DNA of 64,000 nt from Agromyces ramosus (GTDB lineage: Bacteria; Actinomycetota; Actinomycetes; Actinomycetales; Microbacteriaceae): the NCBI RefSeq assembly GCF_004216665.1, contig NZ_SGWY01000002.1, forward strand, positions 720,685 to 784,684. The letters are read 5' to 3'. The position numbers and the translations under genes are program-made. Positions 51,380-61,097 of this stretch are shown one piece after another. Below the pieces are notes generated by a model. That model did no database searches, was not told the origin of the DNA, and worked only from the letters and a program-made list of their open reading frames with translations. The stretch's first letter is position 1, and each line of letters opens with the position of its first letter.

Positions 51380-51997
51380 ATGCGACGATCTGGGACCTGG
51401 CGAGCGGTGCTGGGCGGTGTCATGGGTGCGGTGGTCATCGGCGGCGTCGTTGCGGCGGTTGCGGGGGCGCAGCCCGCGACCGTCGAGCGGGTGTCGGTTG
51501 CGAGCGGTGCGTCGAGCATCGAGCGCGATGCCGGGCAGATCGGTGCAGGGTCGCTCGACGCGCGGCGGCTGCACCCGACCGCATCGCCGCCGACCTCGCA
51601 TCCCGCGCCGGCCGAGTTCGAGACCGCCGACACGCGGGCGGAGTCGCCCGACGCGACGGTGCCGCTCGACGTCGGGACGGCTCCCGACGGCGACGCGGTT
51701 CCCGCACCCGAGTCAAACGATGTCGGCGACGAGTCGTTCACTTCGGAGCAGCTGGAGTGGCTGGCGTTCCAGCAGGTCGTGCGCGACTGCATGGCCGGCG
51801 TCGGCCAGGAGTACCTGTACTGGGAGTGGTGGAGGGGGGCGGGCACGCCCGGCGGGATGCCGACGCACCTCGTCGGCGAGGCGAGGGCCGCGTGGGAGCT
51901 CGCACTCCACGGCGACAGCGCGCTCGGCGCCGAGTACCGCTGGGAGGACGCCGGCTGCTGGGGCTACGCCGCCGAGCTCCTGGGCACCTCGAACTGA
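51380..51997 (+). CDS. Hypothetical secreted or membrane-anchored protein
   Basis: 205-aa protein that I do not recognise. An N-terminal helix (AVLGGVMGAVVIGGVVAAVAGA, about residues 9-30) is a signal peptide or anchor. A Pro/Ala/Asp-rich linker (about 35-118) leads to a compact Trp/Tyr-rich C-terminal part with two Cys (VVRDCMAGVGQEYLYWEWW and WEDAGCWGYA) that could form a disulfide. Start ATG 51380. No neighbour suggests a role. Confidence 0.75.
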   Translation: MRRSGTWRAVLGGVMGAVVIGGVVAAVAGAQPATVERVSVASGASSIERDAGQIGAGSLDARRLHPTASPPTSHPAPAEFETADTRAESPDATVPLDVGTAPDGDAVPAPESNDVGDESFTSEQLEWLAFQQVVRDCMAGVGQEYLYWEWWRGAGTPGGMPTHLVGEARAAWELALHGDSALGAEYRWEDAGCWGYAAELLGTSN

Positions 51998-52005
51998 TCG
52001 GCTGC

Positions 52006-52035
52006 CTGCGCGAGGCTGGTCTGCGCGAAGCTGGT
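52006..52035. repeat. Tandem 15-bp direct repeat
   Basis: CTGCGCGAGGCTGGT followed directly by CTGCGCGAAGCTGGT (one mismatch), 66 bp upstream of the UvrA-like gene. Confidence 0.85.
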
Positions 52036-52101
52036 TAGATCGAGCAGGGGCGCGTCGATGGCGTTGTCGGCGGGCTGCCCCCGACGACGGATGGAGACAC
52101 G

Positions 52102-54476
<2,375 letters not shown>

Positions 54477-54492
<16 letters not shown>

Positions 54493-54701
54493 CCGTCGGG
54501 CACGCGGACGGGGGCAGACAGCGGCTCGAGATCACTGGATACCGGCCGCAGGGGCGAGCTCATCACCAGCCGCGTGATGCGCAACAGCGCGGTGGCGCGG
54601 GGGGCCTCGCCGTCGGGGGAGGCCTCCACCAGGAGAAGGTCACGACCAGGCTCGAGCTGTCGCGCGTGATCCGCAACGGCCCCGACGACTGCCACCCGCA
54701 C
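54477..54701 (-). pseudogene. Possible remnant of a thioesterase-like gene
   Basis: A 74-codon frame on the minus strand (GTG start) reads QLEPGRDLLLVEASPDGEAPRATALLRI, which resembles the second hot-dog repeat of actinobacterial acyl-CoA thioesterases. Only that part exists; an in-frame stop lies a few codons upstream. It overlaps the uvrA-like end by 16 nt. It may be a degraded gene or chance. Confidence 0.3.
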
Positions 54702-54737
54702 GTGCTCCGCGACCGAGCTCCATGGGGCCCGGTCGGA

Positions 54738-55736
54738 TCACTCGCCGAATGTGGACAACGCCCGGCGAAGGGCGCGCTCGGCCTCGTCCGCGAGGTCGAA
54801 CACGATCTGCGCCGACGGCCTCACGTCGTGCACGAGTCCGGCACTCTGGCCCGCATAGAGCGAGAGCGCCTCCACGTCGCCGGAGATCCCCTCCACCGGC
54901 TTGGCGTCGTCGTACCGGCGAACGGCCGACCCATCGGCGTTCGTCGCAAGCTGCTCATCCTCACCGGGCCGTCGGCCCTGTGCCGGGCGTCCGGCAGCCT
55001 CCCACGCTCGGTAGGTGCTGTTCCGCAGAACGCGGTGCGGCGCCGCCCATCCGCCGTCGAACAGTGTCGTGTAGGCGGTCGCGGCCTCATCGGCGGCGAT
55101 GACGGCGCCCTTGTAGACGTGGTGAGCCGCGGACTCGATGCTCGCCAGGAAACGCGTGCCGAGCCAGACACCCTGCGCGCCGAGTGCGAGGGCGGCCGCC
55201 ATTCCACGTCCATCACCGATGCCCCCTGCGGCGATCACGGGCACGGACCCGGCCGCGTCCACGACCGCCGGGATGAGCGCCATCGTGGCGACCTCGCCCC
55301 ACACATGCCCTCCTGCCTCCCAGCCCTGGGCGACCAGGACGTCCACGCCGTTCGCCACCTGCCGCCGGGCATCCTCCGCGCTGCCGATGGTCTGCATCAC
55401 GACCGCACCGGCGGCGTGCACCTCCTCGACGAACGTCGACGGGTCACCCCAGAAGAATGACACCACCGGGACACCGGCATCGAGGCAGATGGCGAGTCGC
55501 TCGGCCTGGTCCCACGCGAGCCCCAGGTTCACGCCGAACGCCCGTTCAGTCCGGCTCTGGATGTCGGCGATCAGCGCGCGCAGTTCGTCGGGCTCGCGCC
55601 AGCTCCCCGAGAGCATCCCGAGCCCACCCGCGTCGGAAACGGCTGCCACGAGCTGTGCCGTGCTCGCGGCACCGATCGGAGCCTGCACGATCGGCACGTC
55701 GATGCCCAACAGCTCGGAGAACGTGGTCCTGATCAT
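54738..55736 (-). CDS. Nitronate monooxygenase-like flavin oxidoreductase
   Basis: 332-aa FMN-dependent TIM-barrel enzyme of the 2-nitropropane dioxygenase/NMO family. PIVQAPIGAASTAQLVAAVS is the N-terminal FMN segment, AQGWEAGGHVWG contains the catalytic-type His, and IAAGGIGDGRGMAAALALGAQGVWLGTRFL binds the phosphate. It may oxidise nitronates (for example propionate-3-nitronate) or serve as a quinone reductase. ATG 55736. It diverges from the cupin gene. Confidence 0.9.
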   Translation of the reverse strand: MIRTTFSELLGIDVPIVQAPIGAASTAQLVAAVSDAGGLGMLSGSWREPDELRALIADIQSRTERAFGVNLGLAWDQAERLAICLDAGVPVVSFFWGDPSTFVEEVHAAGAVVMQTIGSAEDARRQVANGVDVLVAQGWEAGGHVWGEVATMALIPAVVDAAGSVPVIAAGGIGDGRGMAAALALGAQGVWLGTRFLASIESAAHHVYKGAVIAADEAATAYTTLFDGGWAAPHRVLRNSTYRAWEAAGRPAQGRRPGEDEQLATNADGSAVRRYDDAKPVEGISGDVEALSLYAGQSAGLVHDVRPSAQIVFDLADEAERALRRALSTFGE

Positions 55737-55835
55737 GGCTCGAGCCTACGAAACCACGTTCCGGTCGCGTCAATGGCGTGTGTCGGGCAAGCGTTTTCCG
55801 TGGCGGCCGGGGAGCCGAGGGGGAGTGGCCGGCAA

Positions 55836-55841
55836 TAGGGT
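55836..55841 (+). promoter_or_regulatory. -10 hexamer of leaderless cupin gene
   Basis: TAGGGT, 7-nt spacer, GTG at 55849. Confidence 0.45.
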
Positions 55842-55848
55842 GGGCGAC

Positions 55849-56277
55849 GTGGCTGACTACCAGGTGCTGGAGATCGGCGGACTCGACGGCTGGCGTTCTC
55901 ATTACGGCGGATTCCGCCCCGAGAGCTCCCGAGACGGCCGGCGCGTGGTCGATCACGAGCTCACGATGCAATACATCGGATTGACCGCGAACGCCCTGGA
56001 ACCCGGCGAGGAAGCCGGCTACTGGCACCGGCACGCCCAGGTCGAGGAACTCTACGTCTTCCTTGGCGGGAACGGCCAGATGGGGCTGGGCGACGATCTC
56101 GTCGCGGTCGGACCGGGCACCGTCGTCCGCGTCGGGCAGGGCGTCTGGCGCACCTGGCGCTGCGTGCCCGACAGTGCCGACCAGCTGCGTTGGCTCTGCA
56201 TCCGCGCCGGCGGACACGAGCTGCCGCACCTTCCCGACGACTCCGAACGCGCCGTCGGCCGCGACATGCCCTGGTGA
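55849..56277 (+). CDS. Cupin domain-containing protein
   Basis: 142-aa small cupin. Motif 1 is GYWHRHAQVEELYVFLGGNGQM, with the H-x-H-x4-E metal set. Motif 2 (VGPGTVVRVGQGVWRTWRC) lacks the expected His, so metal binding would be incomplete. Unknown function; single cupins often bind a metal and small organic ligands. The chosen GTG lies right behind a -10 hexamer. Confidence 0.85.
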   Translation: MADYQVLEIGGLDGWRSHYGGFRPESSRDGRRVVDHELTMQYIGLTANALEPGEEAGYWHRHAQVEELYVFLGGNGQMGLGDDLVAVGPGTVVRVGQGVWRTWRCVPDSADQLRWLCIRAGGHELPHLPDDSERAVGRDMPW

Positions 56278-56407
56278 GCGCGGCTGGTCGGCTGAACCGT
56301 CGGTGGGGTCGACGTCGTGGTCGATCGATGACGGATCTCGTTCTCCCGACCGTGCATTCGGCCCGGTGGCGACTTAGGATCTCGGTATCCGACCACGGGG
56401 GAACACT

Positions 56408-56512
56408 GTGCAGACACGACGTCCGGCTGTCGCGGCAGCCGCGCCTCTCGCGTCCTTCTCGGCCGCTGACACCGAGGCCGCCACGGAGTGCCTTTCCACC
56501 CTGGAGCGCTGA
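56408..56512 (+). CDS. Small ORF upstream of the ECF sigma gene
   Basis: A 34-codon ORF from GTG 56408, preceded by GGGGGA at 5-nt spacing, ending 21 nt before the sigma gene. The product starts MQTRRPAVAAAAPLASFSAA and ends ATECLSTLER; I recognise no family. It could be a small protein, a leader peptide coupling translation to the sigma gene, or the stub of a lost partner gene. Confidence 0.35.
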   Translation: MQTRRPAVAAAAPLASFSAADTEAATECLSTLER

Positions 56513-56533
56513 CCTCCCGGCGCCCATCGTCAG

Positions 56534-57778
56534 ATGCAGGATCCGAATTCCACGATCGATGCCCGGGCAGCGATCACCAGCGCCTATCGGGAGGAGTGGG
56601 CGCGCGTGGTCGCCTCCCTGAACAGGCGGTTCGGTGACCTCGACATCGCCGAGGAGTCGGCTGGCGAGGCGTTCGCGATCGCCGTCGAACGGTGGCCGGC
56701 CGCGGGCGTGCCCCCGAACCCCGGCGCGTGGCTGACCACCACCGCCAACCACAAGGCGATCGACCGTATCCGGCGAGAGAGCTCGCGCGGTGAACGGCAG
56801 CGGGAGGCTCGCATGCTGTACGACGACGACCCGCCCGAGCCGCTCGGTGTCATCGATGACGATCGGCTCCGGCTGGTCTTCACCTGCTGTCATCCGGCGC
56901 TCTCGCTGGAGGCTCGGGTGGCGCTCACACTGCGCATGGTCGGCGGTCTGACCGTGCCCGAGATCGCCCGTGCCTTCCTGGTGCAGGAGAGCGCGATGGG
57001 GCAGCGGATCACCCGTGCCAAGGCCAAGATCACGGCGGCTCGCATCCCGTATCGGGTCCCGTCCGCCGAGGATCTCCCAGCACGCGTCTCCGGCGTCCTC
57101 GCCGTCCTCTTCCTGGTGTTCAACGAGGGCTACCTCGCGACCGGCGCCGACACCGATCCCGTACGGCGCGACCTGACCGGCGAGGCGATCCGGCTCACCC
57201 GCCTGATCCGTGGCCTCATGCCCGAGGACGGCGAGGTGGCCGGGCTCCTGGCGCTGATGCTCCTCACCGAAGCCCGCCGCGCCGCGCGGGTCTCGACCAC
57301 GGGCGAGCTGGTCGTCCTCGACGAGCAGGACCGTGGGACCTGGGACCCGGCGCTCATCGCCGAGGGGCATCGACTGGTGCGCGAACGACTGGCCGCCGGA
57401 GTGGCTCCAGGTCGATACCAGATCCTCGCTGCGATCAACGCCGTGCACACCTCCGCACGCGACGCACGCGACACCGACTGGTCGCAGGTCGTCGCGCTCT
57501 ACGACCAGCTCATCCGTCTCGACTCCTCGCCGATCGTCGCCCTCAACCGGGCCATCGCGGTCGCCGAGCTCGACGGCCCGGAGGTTGCTCTGGCCGCTGT
57601 CGAGCGCCTTGATGAGAAGTTGTCCGGTTATCACGCGTATCACGCCACCCGCGCCGAGCTGCTGCGTCGACTCGGACGCACGCACGAGTCCCGGGCGGCG
57701 TACGACGAAGCCATCGAATCGGCGGGCAACTCCGGTGAGATCGCGTACCTGACCCGTCGCCGCGGTCAGCTGGGTTAG
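56534..57778 (+). CDS. ECF42-type RNA polymerase sigma factor with C-terminal TPR domain
   Basis: 414-aa extracytoplasmic-function sigma factor with extension. Region 2 (AYREEWARVVASLNRRFGDLDIAEESAGEAFAIAVERWP, GAWLTTTANHKAIDRIRR) and region 4 (EARVALTLRMVGGLTVPEIARAFLVQESAMGQRITRAKAKI) fill residues 1-175. The DUF6596/TPR-like tail (PYRVPSAEDLPARVSGVLAVLFLVFNEGY onward) replaces an anti-sigma factor. Family members usually sit beside a DGPF/YCII protein gene; none is here. The start has no clear ribosome site. Confidence 0.93.
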   Translation: MQDPNSTIDARAAITSAYREEWARVVASLNRRFGDLDIAEESAGEAFAIAVERWPAAGVPPNPGAWLTTTANHKAIDRIRRESSRGERQREARMLYDDDPPEPLGVIDDDRLRLVFTCCHPALSLEARVALTLRMVGGLTVPEIARAFLVQESAMGQRITRAKAKITAARIPYRVPSAEDLPARVSGVLAVLFLVFNEGYLATGADTDPVRRDLTGEAIRLTRLIRGLMPEDGEVAGLLALMLLTEARRAARVSTTGELVVLDEQDRGTWDPALIAEGHRLVRERLAAGVAPGRYQILAAINAVHTSARDARDTDWSQVVALYDQLIRLDSSPIVALNRAIAVAELDGPEVALAAVERLDEKLSGYHAYHATRAELLRRLGRTHESRAAYDEAIESAGNSGEIAYLTRRRGQLG

Positions 57779-57975
57779 CGCCGATAATGCACATTATGTC
57801 GGTTTATAGTCCCCTCTCGGCGTGAAATGCAGGTCTGGCGCGCTCGAGCCCCCTGACGACCAGGACGACGACGACTTCTCCGACCACATGGGCGCCGGCG
57901 AAGACTGGCAACCAGCCGCCGCGTCGGCTGCGAACATCGCTGTCCGGTCATCGGGCACTGTGATAGAAAGCCGGG

Positions 57976-58761
57976 ATGCACAAGATGCTCACGTTCCCTG
58001 ATCAGCTGCGGCTGATCAACGAACGGTCGGCCGCCTTCCGCGCTGCGGTCGCCGCGGCACCCAGCCTCGATGTTCAGATGCCGACCCATCCCGAGCGGAC
58101 GCTGTTCGATCACGTGCAGCACGTGGGCATGGGTCGCCGCAAGGCAGCCGCCATCGTCGCCGCCGGGCCCGCGGACGCCCCGCCGGAGGAGTCCGCATGG
58201 GGAGGCGGCACGGGTGCGCCTCGGGAGCGCGAGGCTCTCCTGGCCTGGTGGGTCGAGTCCGTCGAGCACCTGGCGAGCGTGCTGCGCCAGGCGGGCCCGG
58301 ATCGCGGCTGCTGGACATGGTGGGGAGACTCGCCGTCACCGCAGACCTCCGGGGCCTGGGCGCGGCGCCAGCTCCACGAGATCGCGGTGCACACGTACGA
58401 CGTCCAGCTCACCGGCGGTGCCCAGCAGCCGATACCGGAGGAGATCGCCCTCGACGGCTTCGACGACTGCCAGTTCACCCTCTGCGCGACGACGGTCCCC
58501 TGGCCCCACGACCCCGCCATCGTCGATTACCACGCCACCGAGGGCCACTCCTGGCGCCTCCGGCTGTCCCACGACGGTGCACAGGTCGCCCACCTCACGC
58601 CCGCTGCGGGCGAGGACCCCGACACGACCTACGCGTCCGCCCGGGGCACGGCCAGTGACCTGGTCCTGTTCTTCTACGGGCGCATACCGCTGGATTCGCT
58701 GAAGTTCGAAGGCGACCGTCGTGTCTTCGACCAGCTCGCAGCCTGGGACCCGTCCGTGTGA
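57976..58761 (+). CDS. Maleylpyruvate isomerase-family mycothiol-dependent protein
   Basis: 261-aa protein of the DinB-like mycothiol-dependent maleylpyruvate isomerase family. Metal-site His residues appear in TLFDHVQHVGMGRR (N-terminal helix) and in RRQLHEIAVHTYDVQLTGG (H-E-x-x-x-H-x-x-D type). The C-terminal alpha/beta domain ends GRIPLDSLKFEGDRRVFDQLAAW, typical of the group. It may transfer or isomerise with mycothiol in detoxification; the specific reaction is unknown. The 197 bp before it (57779-57975) holds no recognisable gene. Confidence 0.88.
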   Translation: MHKMLTFPDQLRLINERSAAFRAAVAAAPSLDVQMPTHPERTLFDHVQHVGMGRRKAAAIVAAGPADAPPEESAWGGGTGAPREREALLAWWVESVEHLASVLRQAGPDRGCWTWWGDSPSPQTSGAWARRQLHEIAVHTYDVQLTGGAQQPIPEEIALDGFDDCQFTLCATTVPWPHDPAIVDYHATEGHSWRLRLSHDGAQVAHLTPAAGEDPDTTYASARGTASDLVLFFYGRIPLDSLKFEGDRRVFDQLAAWDPSV

Positions 58762-58875
58762 CGACCGACGGATCTGGATTCAGTTCGACCCACGTGCACC
58801 GATCGCGGTCGACTCCGACGATGGAAGGTACTACGGTCTCGACAGACGGTCGCAGGCACAAGCGGAAGGCGTCTC

Positions 58876-59697
58876 ATGCTCCAGCAGGTCGCTGAGGGCG
58901 TTCTCGTCCACAAGAGCGAATTCATCCAGAGCAACTCCATCGTCGTGCAGGGCCGGGATGGCGTGCTGCTCATCGACCCCGGTATCACGAGCGACGAGAT
59001 GGCCGAACTCGGGAGCGACCTTCGCGCGCTGGGCAAGCCCGTCGTGGCGGGCTTCTCGACGCATCCTGACTGGGATCACGTGCTCTGGCACGCGAGCTTC
59101 GGCGACGCGCCCCGTTACGGCACCGCCCGTTGCGCCGCCTCGCTCCACGACCTGCTGTCGCACGCCGACTGGAAGGACCGAGTCGCCGAGGGGCTGCCGC
59201 CGGAGTACGCCGAGGAGATCCCGATGGATCGGCTCGGTCTCGTCACCGGACTGCCCGCCGAAGCCGCGCGGATTCCGTGGAACGGCCCCGATGTGCGGAT
59301 CATCGAGCATCGGGCCCACGCCCCGGGCCATGCGGCGCTGCTGATCGAGGAGCGCGGAGTCCTCGTCGCCGGTGACATGCTCTCCGACATCCTGATGCCG
59401 TTCCTCGACCTGCAGGCCGCAGATCCGACCGAGGACTACGTCGCCGCGCTGCGCCTGTTCGAGGGCGTGGCCGACGACGTCGTCGCCGTCATCCCCGGCC
59501 ACGGCTCAGTCGGTGATGCCGAACAGCTCCGAGCACGAATCGAGCTGGATCTCGCCTACGTGAAGGCCCTGCGGGACCGCGCTGTTCCCGACGACCCCCG
59601 GGTCGGTTCGTCGGCCCCGCTCGACTGGCTGCCCGACGTGCACCGGTGGCAGGTCCAGCGGCTCGCCCAACGAGAGCAGAACGAGACATCCGAATAG
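58876..59697 (+). CDS. MBL-fold metallohydrolase
   Basis: 273-aa metallo-beta-lactamase-fold enzyme. The motif HPDWDH is a variant of HxHxDH in which the first two places read H-P-D-W-D-H. AHAPGHAALLIEERGVLVAGDML gives the third His and the bridging Asp, and VIPGHGS the last His. It probably binds two metals and hydrolyses an ester, thioester or lactone. ATG 58876 has GGAAGG 6 nt upstream. Cytoplasmic. Confidence 0.9.
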   Translation: MLQQVAEGVLVHKSEFIQSNSIVVQGRDGVLLIDPGITSDEMAELGSDLRALGKPVVAGFSTHPDWDHVLWHASFGDAPRYGTARCAASLHDLLSHADWKDRVAEGLPPEYAEEIPMDRLGLVTGLPAEAARIPWNGPDVRIIEHRAHAPGHAALLIEERGVLVAGDMLSDILMPFLDLQAADPTEDYVAALRLFEGVADDVVAVIPGHGSVGDAEQLRARIELDLAYVKALRDRAVPDDPRVGSSAPLDWLPDVHRWQVQRLAQREQNETSE

Positions 59698-59770
59698 CGG
59701 CCGGGTCTCGCATCCCGAGTCCGGGTGCGGGGCTCCTCCCCCTCCCCCACCTCGGCTCGCATCGTGGGCC

Positions 59771-60706
59771 TCAGCGCCAGAAATCGCCGAGCTGCTGGGC
59801 GAGTGCTCGGCCGTGGTCGTACCCGGCTCGAGCAGCGGCAGGGCGCAGCGACAGATCCATCGCATGAGCGCCGAACATGTGCTCCGAGCTGCGCTCGGGG
59901 AAGACCGTCTCGACGCTGCTGCCACCCGCGCGGAGTCCGTCGACCTGCGCTGCGAGATGCATGCCCCAGTCCAGGGGCATGAGGGTTCGGCCGCCGAATG
60001 GTGACAGCACCAGCACCCGCTCGTATCCGGCGGCCAGGTCGGCATTCTCGGCGTTCGATCGGTACCCGCCGTCGATGTATCTGCTGCTGCCGATGCGGTA
60101 GGCGAAGCCACTGGCACAGCTCGCGGCCACGGCGTCGACCAGGTCGACCCCGCTGTGCCGATCGAACACGACCGGTTCACCGGTCTGGGCATCGACTGCC
60201 GTGATGAGCACCGTCTGCTCCGGCCAGGCCCGACTCGGCAGACGCGCTTCGACGACGGCGCGCCATCGCTCGGACCCGTCCGACGCCGCAGCCCGCTCGA
60301 TCGCCGCGGCACCGAACCTGCGGCGCATGTCGGCCGCATCTTCAGCGGCAGCGATGATTCGGCTCGATCGTTCCAAGTGGTCGCTCACCGACCCGGTTGC
60401 ACCGCGTCGATCGCCGGATGCGATCCGAGTGCTCCGTTCCGGGTGCACGGCGGAGAGGATGTCGGCGAGGAGCTCGATCGGTGTCGCGCCGGTGATCTGG
60501 GCGGCGGCGGTCGAACCGGCCGACGTGCCGATGATCAGGTCGGCCTCGGTGACATCCAACCCGCCCTCGAACAGGCCGGCGATGACGCCGATCAGCCACG
60601 CATTGCCGGTCGATCCGCCACCGCCGAGGACCAACGCGGTACGGGAGGGGTGCTCGGAGTCGTCGTGAGCGATCGTCGCCGAGCTGTGCTGAAGTGAATG
60701 ATTCAT
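59771..60706 (-). CDS. Patatin-like phospholipase family protein
   Basis: 311-aa patatin-fold hydrolase. LVLGGGGSTGNAWLIGVI is the oxyanion Gly-rich loop, GTSAGSTAAAQ carries the nucleophile Ser (about residue 62), and YIDGGYRSNAENADLA carries the catalytic Asp. It hydrolyses acyl esters, perhaps membrane lipids; cytoplasmic. It has a 100-nt leader on the minus strand holding a 17-codon ORF and a hairpin, which may regulate it. Confidence 0.9.
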   Translation of the reverse strand: MNHSLQHSSATIAHDDSEHPSRTALVLGGGGSTGNAWLIGVIAGLFEGGLDVTEADLIIGTSAGSTAAAQITGATPIELLADILSAVHPERSTRIASGDRRGATGSVSDHLERSSRIIAAAEDAADMRRRFGAAAIERAAASDGSERWRAVVEARLPSRAWPEQTVLITAVDAQTGEPVVFDRHSGVDLVDAVAASCASGFAYRIGSSRYIDGGYRSNAENADLAAGYERVLVLSPFGGRTLMPLDWGMHLAAQVDGLRAGGSSVETVFPERSSEHMFGAHAMDLSLRPAAARAGYDHGRALAQQLGDFWR

Positions 60707-60718
60707 GGTCGTCGCCTT

Positions 60719-60743
60719 CGGGGAGTGCGTGCAGCGCTCCCCG
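60719..60743 (-). promoter_or_regulatory. Hairpin between leader ORF and patatin start
   Basis: 7-bp stem CGGGGAG/CTCCCCG with an 11-nt loop, ending 12 nt before the patatin ATG. It lies next to the GAAGG ribosome site, so it could act as an attenuator or hide the site. Confidence 0.5.
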
Positions 60744-60754
60744 CGACAGGTACG

Positions 60755-60808
60755 TCAGTCGCGCGATCGTGAACTCGAAGGAGCGCCCGGAGTGGACAGT
60801 GCGTGCAT
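60755..60808 (-). CDS. 17-codon leader ORF upstream of patatin
   Basis: MHALSTPGAPSSSRSRD, with a strong AGGAGG 8 nt before its ATG, better than that of the patatin gene itself. Ser and Arg codons cluster at the end (SSSRSR). Function unknown; its position suggests leader-peptide control. Confidence 0.5.
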   Translation of the reverse strand: MHALSTPGAPSSSRSRD

Positions 60809-61012
60809 CGGGCTCACCTCCTCGAATCGTGTCACGGTTCGTCGAGAAGCTTACGTCGTGATCGGGTCGTCGTAGCCCGCCGGCGCGCAGTCACACCTGT
60901 CGGGTCGGATGCCTGCGACGCGTCAACCGATTGGCAATGCGGTCGCCGCACCCACCATGGACATGGAAACGGAGAGCAGCCATGCTCTCCACTTTCAGGA
61001 TATCGGACCGAG

Positions 61013-61033
61013 GGGGCCTTGCCGCAAGGCCCC
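61013..61033. promoter_or_regulatory. Rifamycin-associated element-like inverted repeat
   Basis: GGGGCCTTGC, a central C, then GCAAGGCCCC: a perfect 10-bp inverted repeat. It lies 10 bp upstream of the -10 CATACT (61044-61049) and covers the -35 region. In actinobacteria an inverted repeat of this kind (the RAE) sits in promoters of rifamycin-induced genes, including helR. Confidence 0.8.
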
Positions 61034-61043
61034 GCTGAGGGCG

Positions 61044-61049
61044 CATACT
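61044..61049 (+). promoter_or_regulatory. helR -10
   Basis: CATACT; a start about 7 nt later gives a 30-nt leader with GAGGAG at 61074-61079. Confidence 0.5.
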
Positions 61050-61097
61050 GGTCGGCCGAGCCCACGACGCACCGAGGAGCAACCCCTGATCACCAGC

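Larger units (their letters stand above)
60809..61085. other. Divergent patatin/helR intergenic region
   Basis: It holds no convincing gene. Contents are the leader-ORF ribosome site on the minus strand, an 8-bp inverted repeat GGAGAGCA-GCCA-TGCTCTCC (60971-60990), the RAE-like repeat (61013-61033) and the helR -10. In-frame extensions of helR to 60909 or 60957 would cross the promoter and are rejected. Confidence 0.7.

Noticed and set aside
60909-61097. N-terminal extension of HelR from an upstream ATG
   Set aside because: It would cross the RAE-like repeat and the -10, and the extra residues show no HelD similarity.
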